From the NCBI GenBank assembly GCA_014529385.2, contig CM043956.1, positions 85,299,721 to 85,363,720 of the forward strand: a stretch of DNA of 64,000 nt, written 5' to 3'. The DNA comes from Adiantum capillus-veneris (Eukaryota; Streptophyta; Polypodiopsida; Polypodiales; Pteridaceae). The position numbers and the translations under genes are program-made. Numbering within the stretch: the first letter of the stretch is position 1; every line of letters starts with the position of its first letter. The notes below the pieces were generated by a model, which saw nothing but the letters and a program-made list of their open reading frames with translations, was not told the origin of the DNA and made no database searches. Below, piece by piece: positions 34,500 to 45,215 of this stretch.

Positions 34500-35822
34500 C
34501 ACTAGGTTGGTAACCTAACAGGACATAAAAGTGTCCTTTCAAGGTTTTGAAAAAAAACCTCCAAAATTATAGTAGATCCACCCATTTTGTAAAATCCTTT
34601 CATGAGGTTATAGTTCAAGGCCTACTACACATGGAAAAAATAAGAAACTTGTAAAATTTCTCATCTTTTGGTCACACCAAGCCTCCAAAGTTGATGGACC
34701 ACTACATTTTCATCAAAACAGTCATTTCTTATGTTTTGTTGCATAAAAATAAGATTAGGGATTTTTGTAGGACTTGAGATAAATTCCCTAGCTAACTTCA
34801 ATGGGTTGGTGATCAGAACATATGATTGATTCTCACTCACTATTTTTTGTTTTTCCAAAAGAAATAGGTACAAAAAAGTTGAATTTTTACCATTCTGCAA
34901 ACCTATTATCAAAGTTTCTATAGCCACGCTCAATACAAATAATATATGCATGTTTTCTTAGTTCCCTAGTGTCCTTTAGGTTCATAAGGAGCCATGGAGC
35001 ATGTCAAAAGAATAATACATCTCTTACCAAGGGGAATCTTGGGGACAAAGATGAAGTGTTAAATACTAGCAAACATGAAAAACCTGGGTTCAACATTATG
35101 AGTTGTACAATCCCATAGAAACTATTCAATATCTAGCCAAATTTGATCCTTATGACTAGATATGGTTACTACCTACAAAATGCATGTAGTTGTCACAAGA
35201 AACTAACAATATTGAAAAAGCTATACTTGATATACTAGAATGTTTCGTTTTCTTCTATAATTGAAAAAATCAACCATCGTTGTCTACTATGAAAAACAGG
35301 GTATTAGGTGCCCCAAAACTCAAGGAATATTAGCTTTATGTTACAATATGCGACATAGAAAATAAAAACTGCATTTGGATATCATGAAAGCCACCAAAAA
35401 AATCATAGAAGAGCTAAAATTGGCTAAAAAACAGGATTTGACAATTTTTGTAATTTGGTCATAACTTACAACTTTAACATTTATTTCTCCCTAGAAGCAT
35501 CAAGACATGTTGAGGACTACTAAAGATAGTTCTCTAGCATTATAGACCTCACAAACATGAATTCTAGAGTGGTATAGTTGTAAAAAGTTGAAAAAAGCCA
35601 AAAACAGGACCCGTTTTTTCACACAGTTTAGGTTGTGAAATGTTGTGCAAGGACAAGGTTAAAGATGGAATTGATATTCCAAAAAAATGTCGAGTTTTTT
35701 TCAGCGTATGGGACAATTTTCTAGACAGATAGCACCTCAAAATCCATTTTGAAACTCTTGACATAATTCAACGAAAATGGTCACTTAACAGGACATAAAA
35801 GTGTCCCATTACCAACCTATTG
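34500..35822. mobile_element. TTAA-flanked 1.32-kb transposon, copy 2
   Basis: It begins CACTAGGTTGGTAACC and ends with the reverse complement of CAATAGGTTGGTAATGG, with TTAA on both sides (34,496-34,499 and 35,823-35,826). Removing it with one TTAA restores, on the minus strand, the uninterrupted codons for SPKSLKEVISFI in the reverse transcriptase of element C. The DNA is nearly identical along its length to copy 1 at 9,389-10,708, with scattered substitutions. The termini have one change from the CACTAG tip on the right side. No coding capacity was recognised. Confidence 0.85.
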
Positions 35823-35826
35823 TTAA

Positions 35827-37320
35827 GACTCTTTGGTGATGGTAGCTCAATGAGAGCTTGTGCCTTTGCTGGATCTACCTCAATGCCTTTGTAAGAAACC
35901 TTGTGACCAAGCAAGATCTCTTTATCCTCACCTATGTGGCACTTGTCAGGATTGAGTTGACCTCCCATATCATATAGCTTCTTCAAGCCTTCTTCTACCT
36001 TCTGTAGATGCAATGATTTAGAGCTATAGATACAAAAATCATCTATGAATACTCTAATAGACTTCCCAAAGAATGATTGAAACACCATGTTTATGAATCG
36101 TTAAAACATTGCTGGAGAATTTGTCAAACCAAACGGCATGACTTTAAAAGCAAAACAACCCCAAGGAGTGATGAAGGTTGTTTTTAATTGATCCTCCAAT
36201 GCAATACCTATTTGAAAGTAACCAGAGTAACCATCACATACCGTGTACTTTTATTTACCTGCTACCTCATTAAGAATCTCATCTTGAAATGGGAGGGGAA
36301 AGTGATCCCTTTTTGTTGCCTCGTGAGTGGACGATAATTGACACATACCCCTCCACTTACCATTCTTTTTCGGAGTGACCACAACTAGAGAGACCCACTC
36401 AAAATTCTCTACGGGGTAGATGAATCCTGCTGCTAGAAGCTTCCTCACCTCTTTCAGTAGTGCTTGCTCTTTGATGACTCCTAATCTTCGTAGATTTTGT
36501 GCTTTAGGTTTGGCCTCTGGCTTTAGGTCGATCTTGTTTTGAATGGCATCCACTCCATGTACATTTGTGTAATGTTTAGCAAAAATCCTAGGAAAATTTC
36601 TTAGCACACTTTTGAATTCCTCTCTTTCCTCCCAAGTAAGAATCTTTGAAAACATACCATCTAGCATTTCTCCATCATGCAAACTTTGGTTCTCCTGGGG
36701 GCCTACCTCTTCTAAACCTTGGCAATATGTCTCTTCGTTATTTGGCCTAAAACTTACACCCATGAATTCAATGGATGAATCCTCCTCCATAGTGCTACCA
36801 CTACTATCTTCTTCTGAGGTGTCATCGGTCCAATCATCCCCACTTTCATTTTGAGAAGATTCTTCCTGGAGCTCCTCTTGATGTTGCTCCTTCATGTCAA
36901 AGACAACCTTCTTGTGATTGTCATTTCTACAAATCAACTTTCCACTTTCCCAATCCTGCAAATCTCGCATTATCATTAGCCACGGTCTACCTAGGATAAA
37001 TGGATATCCATTTGTCATTGTAGACATAACATAGAAATCAGCAACCTTCTTAATGCCAAAAGCTTCCACAAAAACATTCTTACAAACTCCCAAACACCTA
37101 GCCTTGCTATTATTTTCCATTTTCACTTTGATTTCAGGCGTCTCATGAATGTGCATGCCTAGTCTCTGCATAAGGTCCTCTGTCATGATGCAAATTTGTG
37201 CGCCCCATCCACTAGACCCTTCCTAACTAGTTTTCCTTTGATATAGCAATCTAGCATAGGTATAATATCCTCATTCATTTGGGCATGTGAAATTTTAACA
37301 ACAGGAACATTTTCTTCTCC
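35827..37320 (-). pseudogene. Protease and reverse transcriptase of element C
   Basis: On the minus strand the protease active site should read VDGGAQIC, but one G is missing near 37,205, shifting the frame. The domain continues with KKVADFYVMSTMTNGYPFIL and GRPWL. A long acidic linker rich in D, E and S follows (about 36,740-36,890). Reverse transcriptase then shows DLKPEAKPKAQNLRRLG, TPKKNGKWRGMCQL, RDHFPLPFQDEILNEVAGK, the polymerase motif VFIDDFCIYSSKS near 36,045 and LIELPSPKSL at the transposon insertion. Stops lie between 36,090 and 36,250. Confidence 0.85.
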
Positions 37321-37542
37321 TAATGCTAATTGCCTTTGTTAACTCCCTCCAAACTTGTGGGCATAATGCAAGAAATTGATGCCATGATATGCTTGGAACT
37401 TTACCTCTCATGTCCTCCATAAGGTCGTAGGGAGTCATACCATGTCCAAGAGGGAAGTCTTGAAGGTTGACGCGGCACCGGGTCCTCTTCGTTTCCCTAG
37501 TTTCGTTTGCTTTCTTTACTCATCCATGGTCGCTTTGTGATG

Positions 37543-38572
37543 TTACTCCTTCATTTTCCTTACTTTTTCCCCACCCACGTTTGATGCCATTTGCTTCAAT
37601 GTCACCCTCTTTGGATTGTGTGACTTATACAACATTGACATTTGGGTCAGGCAAAGGTGGAACTCCTTCAACCCCTTGTGGAGGTGGTCTTGGTCCATTT
37701 GGCCTCTATAGAAGCCTCGGTTGTTCACCAGCTCCTTCACCTGCATCACTGGGTAATTCATGTTAGGTCTCCCTAGCTCCCCACGGGGCCAAGGACAATT
37801 ACACATCCCATGTCCAAAATCTCCACAATTCCAACATTGCAAGACTCTCCTAGGTCGTGGATCTCACTCTTTAAACTTTTTTGATTGTCCCTTTGGACCT
37901 ACAACTTGTGCAAGGTGAATTGACAGGCTGCTTAAAGATTCATTTAACTTCTCAATCACTTCTGTCATTACCGCAGGAAGATCCCTATATGTTGATGCTT
38001 GTGACTTACCTTTGGGTCTAAGACCTTCTATTGGAACCTCTCCCGTTAGGCACTTGAGTTTCCTATATTTCTCAGTAGCCCTATTTTCATCTGCATCAAA
38101 GGTAGTAGGTGCACCCGCCTCAACTTTTACCTTAAGGTCAGGAAAGAGTCCGGCTATGAACCTCTCCTTCTTTAGAAATTCTGCACCATCACCAGGGTTA
38201 GCAACATTTCGTATCCATAGAGCCCAAAGAAGTAGAAACTCTTGCTTGTACAAGTAGTAGTCATCTAAGTCTTTTTTCTTATGAGAAACAATGTCTTTGC
38301 CATAATTTTTCAGTGTTTTGGGGATCAAAGAAGTATTTCTTGAAACAATTCAAAACTTCCGTGTAATTCCCCTTAACTTCCTCAGGCAAAGAGTCAAACC
38401 AAGTGCTAGCATCTTTCCTAAGGACTACCTCAAACATTTTTACACGTTCTTGATCAGTTACTATCCTCTTTATACATCAAGACATTTTGAAATTTACTAA
38501 GAATAATTCTGCATCCTCCTTAGGCTCTTCAAAGAACAAGGGGTAGCCACTCATTTTCCTAGTTATATCCAT
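37543..38572 (-). pseudogene. gag of element C
   Basis: The minus-strand start at 38,572 reads MDITRKMSGYPLFFEEPKED. After a stop it continues with STWFDSLPEEVKGNYTEVL, the capsid core, and ERFIAGLFPDLKVKVEAGAP. A stop near 37,864 separates it from CWNCGDFGHGMCNCP, an intact CX2CX4HX4C knuckle that would bind the RNA genome. Two frames are needed. Confidence 0.85.
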
Positions 38573-38626
38573 GTTGCTGGTTTTAATCAAAAATTTCTTT
38601 TTTTTTTCCTTTTGCAAAATTAAATT

Positions 38627-38839
38627 TCAAAGTAGAATGAAAATGTAAACATCAAAGCTTAGATCGTAGCGAATCGATGGCAAAATGAACGGATTGACTG
38701 AGGCATTGATAGCTACTACTTGCCTAGGTTCAAACATATGACGGAAAACATGTTCAAATTGTAACTTTGTGCCAACTATTACATGCACTTCTTGTCTAGC
38801 CAAAGGAATGAATGTACGATACAAGTCCTATTGATTCAT
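38627..38839 (-). pseudogene. Leader open frame b of element C
   Basis: It starts MNQ, has a TAG at codon 4, then reads DLYRTFIPLARQEVHVIVG ... INASVNPFILPSIRYDLSFD. The ending Y-D-x-SFDV-x-x-FIL matches leader frame a just upstream, so a and b look like diverged tandem copies. Element D has the same b frame (INASVNPFIL shared exactly). Confidence 0.55.
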
Positions 38840-38847
38840 TAGCCTAG

Positions 38848-39084
38848 CTAAAACAAGATAAAAACATGCACATCAAAAGAGACATCATAGCCTACAAGTG
38901 GGAGAATAATAGGACTTGGGGATTGTAGAATATCTCTTAATGCTTCAGCACCAAAGAGGAATACAATACGTTGTTGAAAAAATATTTTCCTATCAATGAA
39001 AACATTTATCCTAATCCCTTGCACCCAATGAAACTGATGAAATTGAATTGCATGAGTAGGATTAGGAGGTGGTGGATTGTTCAT
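38848..39084 (-). CDS. Leader open frame a of element C (78 aa, unknown function)
   Basis: From MNNPPPPNPTHAIQFHQFHW it runs through VQGIRINVFIDRKIFFQQRI, VFLFGAEALRDILQSP and VGYDVSFDVHVFILF to a stop. It lies between the primer-binding site and gag, 78 bases from the LTR. It aligns without large gaps to the intact frame in element B at 18,328 and the broken one in D at 47,597. No known domain. The frame is open upstream too, but the MNNP start is shared with element D, so I chose that ATG. Confidence 0.6.
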   Translation of the reverse strand: MNNPPPPNPTHAIQFHQFHWVQGIRINVFIDRKIFFQQRIVFLFGAEALRDILQSPSPIILPLVGYDVSFDVHVFILF

Positions 39085-39139
39085 GTAAAAACAACTATTT
39101 TTTGAAGACTTACCTTGTGTATGATAACACAATCGCTCG

Positions 39140-39157
39140 TCCTCTATGGGGGCACCA
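39140..39157 (-). promoter_or_regulatory. Candidate primer-binding site of element C
   Basis: On the minus strand TGGTGCCCCCATAGAGG begins four bases after the 5' LTR end (CACCTCA). I cannot assign the tRNA. Confidence 0.45.
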
Positions 39158-39161
39158 AAAT

Positions 39162-40225
39162 TGAGGTGGTCTAGGGTGGGCAACAAGAAGAGCATCCTCT
39201 AAACACCCTTCAAGGCTCCCGTGCTACTCAATTGGGGCTGGGCCAAGCATAATCAGACACAACAACAACCCCCAGCCAACCAAACAAGAAAAGGGGCACT
39301 ACCTAGTTGTAGATGCAAACTAGGACGCACGTGACATCTCCTTGTACTCAAACACACAAAGGGAGGGGAATGCAAGATAGCCACACACACCAAACACAAA
39401 CATTCACCACACCAGAGAGAGGTAAAGAGCACAAATCAACTTGATCAACTTAGTCTTAACCTTAAGACTAGATGCACACAAAGCTTGGTGAGAAACAGAG
39501 AGACAACACAAAACTTGACCTTGTTTCCAATACACCCAAATTGCCTTAGGGTCACGGGAACCCTCTCACCGAGAACCCTCTCACCGAGAACCCTCTTACA
39601 ATTGACTTTTTAGGCAAACAATTCAACAAGCCCTCAAACCACCAGGCATGAAATGGCACAACAGACTTCAAAGACAATATACCTTCAACCACCTCATGAT
39701 CCAACTTATCAAGTCAATTTGGAAAGAAGAGTCGTAGTTTCTGCATACAATTACGCCCAAAACTATCAATCTTATTTATGCACAAGACTAGGCTACAAGT
39801 GTGATGAAGAGTATGGCATCACTCCACTCCTCTAGATGGCATAACTAACTTCAAGCTTCTCCATGCACCTATGTGTAGTGATGGAATAGAGCACTCACAA
39901 TGCACACACACTATACAACTAGGCTTGAAGAGTGGTGTGTTACGTGTGGAGAATGGTGTGGTGTAGTGTGATCATGTGCTGATTTACAAGGGAGACAAGG
40001 GCTCTATTTATAGGTTTTAGAAGCCCCGATTAGGATTAGACCTAATCAAGTTTATTTGAAGAAATCAAAGATTATGCATATTTTTATTTTTTAAATGAGG
40101 GTGGGTCTCTCTTATCCTTTGAGTCACATGGATGTGGGCTCAAGGGAAGAGAATTATTGAGGGTGAAATGAGAGACGATTGAGTGAGTAATTTGGGAGTG
40201 CCTACTCTAATAGATAGTAGAGGCT
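39162..40225 (-). repeat. 5' LTR of element C, truncated
   Basis: It starts TGAGGTGGTCTAGGG on the plus strand and follows the 3' LTR (29,134 onward) to 'CTACTCTAATAGATAGTAGAGG' near 40,226. There it stops and copia reverse transcriptase begins. About 1.8 kb of U3 is missing. A short direct duplication of CTCACCGAGAACC occurs near 39,570. The breakpoint may share a few bases (CCTC on the minus strand) with the copia sequence. Confidence 0.85.
40005..40012 (-). promoter_or_regulatory. TATA box of the truncated element C LTR
   Basis: The plus strand reads CTCTATTTATAGG, so the minus strand has TATAAATAGAG. Confidence 0.45.
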
Positions 40226-42854
40226 TAAGATAAGCCTAATTGAGTTCATTTTTACAACAGGAGAAAATATTTCATTGAAGTCAATACCTTTCTTTTGAGA
40301 AAAACCTTTAACCACAAGCCTAGACTTGTACCTTTTCTTCCCACCTTCTTCTTCCTTTAGCTTGTACACCCATTTGTTTTGAAGTTCCCGCTTACCTTTA
40401 GGCAACTCAACCAACTCCCATGTTTGGTTGCCATGTAGTGAGTCCATCTCCACTTGCATGTTCTTCGTCCATTCTTCTTTGGATTCATGTTGCATAGCTT
40501 CTTCATATGATTCCGGCTCTCTAGAATCTGAGATCAAGAGATGGTTGAAGGAAGGAACAAACCTTTCTCGAGGTCTACTTTCTCTTGTAGATCTTCGGGG
40601 AATAGGTTGAGGCTCCTCATTTGGTTGACGTTGTTGCACATTGTCACCGTTTGCAGTCCTTGAGTCTTCACCGTCCTCAAGCTCCATGTACTCATCACAT
40701 GTTTCTTTTGTTTGTTTTCTTTCCAAGTAATCTTTGTACATATTTTGTTCGTTAAAAATTACATCCCTACTCCTTAAGATTTTACCATATTCTTCAGGAT
40801 TCCATAGGCGATACCCAAAGTCTCCTTCTCCATAGCCAATGAAGAGACACTTTTTCGACTTTGCATCTAACTTGGATCTTAGGCTTCTATCTATGTGCAT
40901 GAAAGCCTCACACCCAAACACTTTGAGAAATGCATAATTCACCGGTTTACCTGTCCATGCCTCTTCTGGAACTCCCCCATCCAATGCCGTTGAGGGTGAC
41001 CGATTGATTAAGTACACAGACGTACTTACAGCTTCCGCCCAAAGCTCAAGCGGTAGGCCTGCATGTAGCCGCATGCTTCGTGCTCGTTCCATGATTGTCC
41101 TGTTCATCCTTTCCGAAATCCCATTTTGTTGAGGTGTCCTTGGGGTTGTCCTTTGCCTCCGAATGCCATTGCTAGCACAAAAGCTTTCAAAAGCTTGGTT
41201 GCAATATTCGCCTCCATTGTCGGATCTGAGGCATTTAACCTTGGTAACTGTTTCATTCTCCACAAAGGCTTTCCACCTTTGAAATATGGAAAATACATCG
41301 GATTTATTCTTCATGACATAAACCCATGTTTTTCTAGTCGCATCGTCTATGAATGTTACATAGTACAATGAGCCACCAAGTGATGGTGTACTTGCAGGAC
41401 CCCAATTATCAGAATGAACCAACTCAAGTTTTTTATTTTTTCTTTCATTTCCTGAATTTTGAAATTTTACCCTCTTTTGTTTACCATAAACACAATCTTC
41501 ACAGAACTCTAAGTCCACTTCTTTTAAACCTGGTAGAAGCTTCTTTGTTTGAAGGATTTGCATTCCTTTGGCACTCATATGCCCAAGTAGGTAGTGCCAC
41601 ACCGCACTGTCAACTTCTGTAGTTGCTGCACAAGCTGAAGGTTGCGTGCTAACAATACACAAGTAAAGTGTTCCGACTTTTTCACCCTTGGAAACCACCA
41701 AAGATCCCTTTGAGATCTTCCACCGTTTGTTTCCGAATGCAATGTTGTGACCTTCATCGTCCAATTGTCCTGTAGAGATCAAATTTTTGTGAAGAGAAGG
41801 AACATGCCTAACATCTTTAAGCTTCCATTCATTTCCGTTAGCAGTTTTGACAGAAACTGTACCTTTGCCGACAATCTCACAAGCTTCATCATCTCCCAAG
41901 TATACATACCCAAAATTACCTTTGGTGTAGTCTTGGAAATGTTGCTTGTGTGGTGTCGCATGGAATGAAGCCCCGGAATCTACTATCCAGGAATTAGACA
42001 CATTGTCTAATGAGAGAATTAGAGCATCTTGCTCTACTTTACCTGCCACATTGGCCTCCGATGTTGGCTTGTTGTCTTGAGACTCTGTATCCTTCTTATT
42101 CTTGGGCCAGAAATCCTTCTTGACGTGGACCTTCTTGCCGCAGTTCCAACATTCAAGAACTGACTTTGTGCGTGACTTGATCCGCCTTGACCGATCATGA
42201 CCCTTTTGGTTTTTGAACCTCTCCTTAAGCCTTCCTCTTGTTTCCACTGATAGTGCAGCACTTGATGATTCTCCTATGCTTCTCCTTCGCATTTCCTCTC
42301 TTAGGAGAACACCCACAACATCATCAAACTTAAGAGTATTTGTGCAAGAGATAGAATTACTTACAGCCATCACAAGGCTGTCCCAACTATCCGGTAGAGA
42401 TGATAGTATAAGGAGAGCTCGTACTTCGTCATCGAAATTGATTTTCACTGATCGAAGTTGACTTATGTTTGTGTTAAAGTCATTTAGGTGTTCTGCAACT
42501 GAACCATTCTCTGCCATCTTTAGATTGAACAAGAGCTTCATAAGAAATACCTTATTGGATGCCGATGGTTTCTCGTAGAAGTTGTCAAGTGACTTCATCA
42601 AGTCCTTCGTGGTCTTCATCTCCAAAACATTGAAGGCCACCGTTGACGTCAAGCTTAACCGGATTGTTCTCAGTGCGTTTCGATCAACTTAGGACAATCC
42701 ATGCTTCATCTACCATTGTTGCGGGCTTCTTCGCAAGACCGCCTAGTGGCAAATAGAGGTCCTTCTGGTAGAGATAGTCTTCAATCTGCATCTTCCAATG
42801 TTGGTAGTTTTTGCCGTTGAACTTCTCAATCTTGAGCTTCCCTTCCTCCGCCAT
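40226..42854 (-). pseudogene. Copia gag-pol polyprotein, truncated in reverse transcriptase
   Basis: The ATG at 42,854 gives MAEEGKLKIEKFNGKNYQHW. One frameshift near 42,690 separates this from a continuous ~810-codon frame. Counting from 42,652: a knuckle at 168-181 with the last cysteine replaced (CWNCGKKVHVKKDF); protease site WIVDSGASFHAT with D225; integrase HHCC at 353-387; catalytic D415, D478 and E514 in DD35E spacing (VHSDNWGP, RSDNGGEY, NGISERMNR). Reverse transcriptase begins WVYKLKEEEGG ... SPVVKMNSIRLILSL and is cut there. Six junk codons read from the adjoining LTR follow. The polyprotein would direct its own particle assembly and cDNA integration. Only the frameshift, knuckle mutation and truncation spoil it. 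Confidence 0.92.
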
Positions 42855-42913
42855 AACTCCCACTCAATTCAAGGAATCCTTTCCTTGAGATAATTTAGCT
42901 ACGAGAAAACCTT

Positions 42914-42925
42914 GCTCTGATACCA
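42914..42925 (-). promoter_or_regulatory. Copia primer-binding site
   Basis: The minus strand reads TGGTATCAGAGC two bases after the LTR end, the exact complement of the 3' end of plant initiator-methionine tRNA. Confidence 0.95.
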
Positions 42926-42927
42926 GT

Positions 42928-43689
42928 TGTTAGGAAATAAGACGTAGCTAAATAGATAATTGAGTAGATTACTTAATGGAGAGAAACAGATTTATATACA
43001 CGAGATTATAGAGTAGAGAGAGAGAGAGAGTACACACGATATACGTGGTTCACCCAATGTGGGCTACGTCCACGGGAAAGCAGCCACTCAATGGCTTTAG
43101 TACTTCAAAACAAGAAGTAGTTTACAAAGGGATTATACCCTTAATGGAGCTCCCGCCTTGCTTCACTCTCACCACCTCACACTCACCTTGTTGCATCAAC
43201 TTCACACTATGAAATGTGTGTAGAAATGGCCTCCTTTTATAGGCCAAAAGGGCTGCCCTCTCTTATGAGAGACAGCCATGTGTAGCCGCCCTTGTGCGAA
43301 TAAGTCCAAATCGGACCCTCCAATTCGCCCATGTGTGGCCGCCCTTGAGAAGACAAGTCCGCTTTTGACTTCCGACCACCGGCCACCGGCCATTGACTTC
43401 CGACCACCGGCCATCGGCCATTGACTACCGGCCACCGGCCAACCAACCAATTGTTTTCCGACCACTTTCCGGCCGCCGTCCGGCCATAATATTCCGGCGA
43501 AAAAAAAGTCTCGGGGGCCTCCGTCCCCGAGTCCTTTAAAGTTGCCCCTGATTCTTGTCTGTGAAAATTTTGGTTTCGAGTGAGTGATTTTTCTTCACGC
43601 ACGATGGCTTCTCCTCATAATGGGGGCCTTACAAATGTGCGCTTTTACCACAGAAAATTACAAGGGCAAATCAAGCTCCATACTTAACA
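42928..43689 (-). repeat. Copia 5' LTR (762 bp)
   Basis: On the plus strand it runs TGTTAGGAAATAAG ... ACTTAACA, giving short TGTTA/TAACA inverted ends. It contains a GA tract at 43,017-43,031 and a GC-rich patch with repeated CCGGCCA/TTGACTTCCGACCACC units at 43,365-43,445. The outer boundary abuts the inverted C-type LTR at 43,690. Confidence 0.8.
43235..43241 (-). promoter_or_regulatory. TATA box of the copia LTR
   Basis: The minus strand reads GGCCTATAAAAGGAGG, a good TATA box for transcription into the copia element. Confidence 0.6.
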
Positions 43690-45215
43690 TTTCACACACA
43701 CTCCTCCCTCTCCTTCCCACTCCCATGTCCTAATTCACCCTTTTCACCATTGCCACATCTCTCACACCTCCATAGCCTTCATCCTCCATTTCTACACCCT
43801 ATGTGTCCCCCTTTCTCTCTACATATATGTCCATATTACCATACTCTCTTCAGCTTTGTAAAGAACTTCAAAAATCAGAAAAAATCCAAGGATAACCTCT
43901 GCAAATGAAGGCTTTTATCATGAATTTTCCAAGGTTTGAAAATAACATAACTTCATCGACACGCGCTACTTCGCCATGCTGACTGCTTCTTCTTCCGGTG
44001 CTGTAAAGAGGTGAATGTCAACTTCTCCAAAGCTTCAACCTCTCTTTACAAGCTCATCTGTTCTCTAACTTTTCTCATCATATATCTCACCATTTGGTGA
44101 ATGATTTTGTAAATATATTTTAGTGATAATTACTAACTACTAACCACTAACCTTATTGTAAAATGCACCCTCTACTAGAGTAGGCACTCCCAAATTATTC
44201 ACTCAATCCTCTCTCCTTTCATCCATAATAATTCTCTTCCCTTGAGCCCACATCCATGTGACTCAAAGGACAAGAGAGACCCACCCTCATTAAAAAATAT
44301 ATATATATATATGCATAATCTTTTATTTCTTCAAATAAATTTGATTAGGCCTAATCCAAATCGGGGCTTCTAAAACCTATAAATAGAGCCCTTCTCTCCC
44401 TTGTAAATCATCACATGATCACACTACACCACACCATTCTTAACACATAACACACCACTCTTCAAGCCTAGTTGTGTAGAGTGTGTGCATTGTGAGTGCT
44501 CTATTCCATCATTACACATAGGTGCATGGAGAATCTTGAAGTTAGTTATGCCATCTAGAGTGGTGGAGTGTATGCCATACTCTTCACCACACTTGTATCC
44601 TACTCTTGTGCATAAATAAGATTTATAGTTTTGGGTGCAATTGTATGCTGCAACTACGACTCTTCTCTCCAAATTGACTTGATAAGTTGGCTAATCAGGT
44701 GGTTGAAGGTATATTGTCCTTGAAGTTTGTTGTGCCATTTCATGCTTGGTGGTTTGAGGGCTTGTTGAATTGTTTGCCTAAAAGGTCAATTGTAAGAGGG
44801 TGCTCGGTGAGAGGGCTCCCGTGACCCTAAGACAATTTGTGTATTGGCAACAAGGTCAAGTTTTGTGTTGTCTCTCTATTTCTCAACGAGCTTTGTGTGC
44901 ATCTAGTCTTTAAGGCTAAGACTGAGTTTCTCAAGTTGATTTGTGCTCTTTACCTCTCTCTAGCGTGGTGAATGTTTGTGTTTGGTGTGTGTGGCTATCT
45001 TGCATTCCCCTCTCTTTGTGCGTTTGGGTACAAGGAGATATCACGTGCGTCCTAGTTAGTATCTACAACTAGGTGGTGCCCCTTTTCTTGTTTGGTTTCT
45101 GGCTGTGGGTTGTTTTTGTCTCTGATTGTGCTTGCCCAGCCCCAATTGAGCAGCACGGGAGCCTCGAAGGGTGTTTAGAGGAAGCTCTTCTTGTTGCCCG
45201 CCCCAGACCGCCTTA
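43690..45215 (+). repeat. C-family LTR in inverted orientation, truncated
   Basis: It is the reverse complement of about 29,134-30,690 of the element C 3' LTR, from CACACACTCCTCCC at the copia junction to GCCCGCCCCAGACCGCCTTA. The final CA is TA here. Its U3 half is missing, replaced by copia. Its other side interrupts element D in the protease gene. With the LTR at 39,162-40,225 it forms inverted arms of about 1.05 kb around the copia element. Confidence 0.85.
44378..44385 (+). promoter_or_regulatory. TATA box of the inverted C-type LTR
   Basis: The plus strand reads ACCTATAAATAGAGCCC. Transcription would run toward element D, antisense to its genes. Confidence 0.5.

Larger units (their letters stand above)
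40226..43689 (-). mobile_element. Truncated Ty1/copia element, Tork/Tnt1-like
   Basis: It has a 5' LTR (42,928-43,689), an exact plant primer-binding site and gag-protease-integrase, followed by the beginning of reverse transcriptase. It ends abruptly at 40,226 against the element C LTR; most of reverse transcriptase, RNase H and the 3' LTR are gone. The domain order with integrase before reverse transcriptase defines copia. Confidence 0.9.

Noticed and set aside
40202-42652. Long 816-codon frame as a possible host gene
   Set aside because: It is a copia gag-protease-integrase polyprotein with flanking primer site and LTR. Its apparent first codon is not an ATG; the real start is at 42,854.
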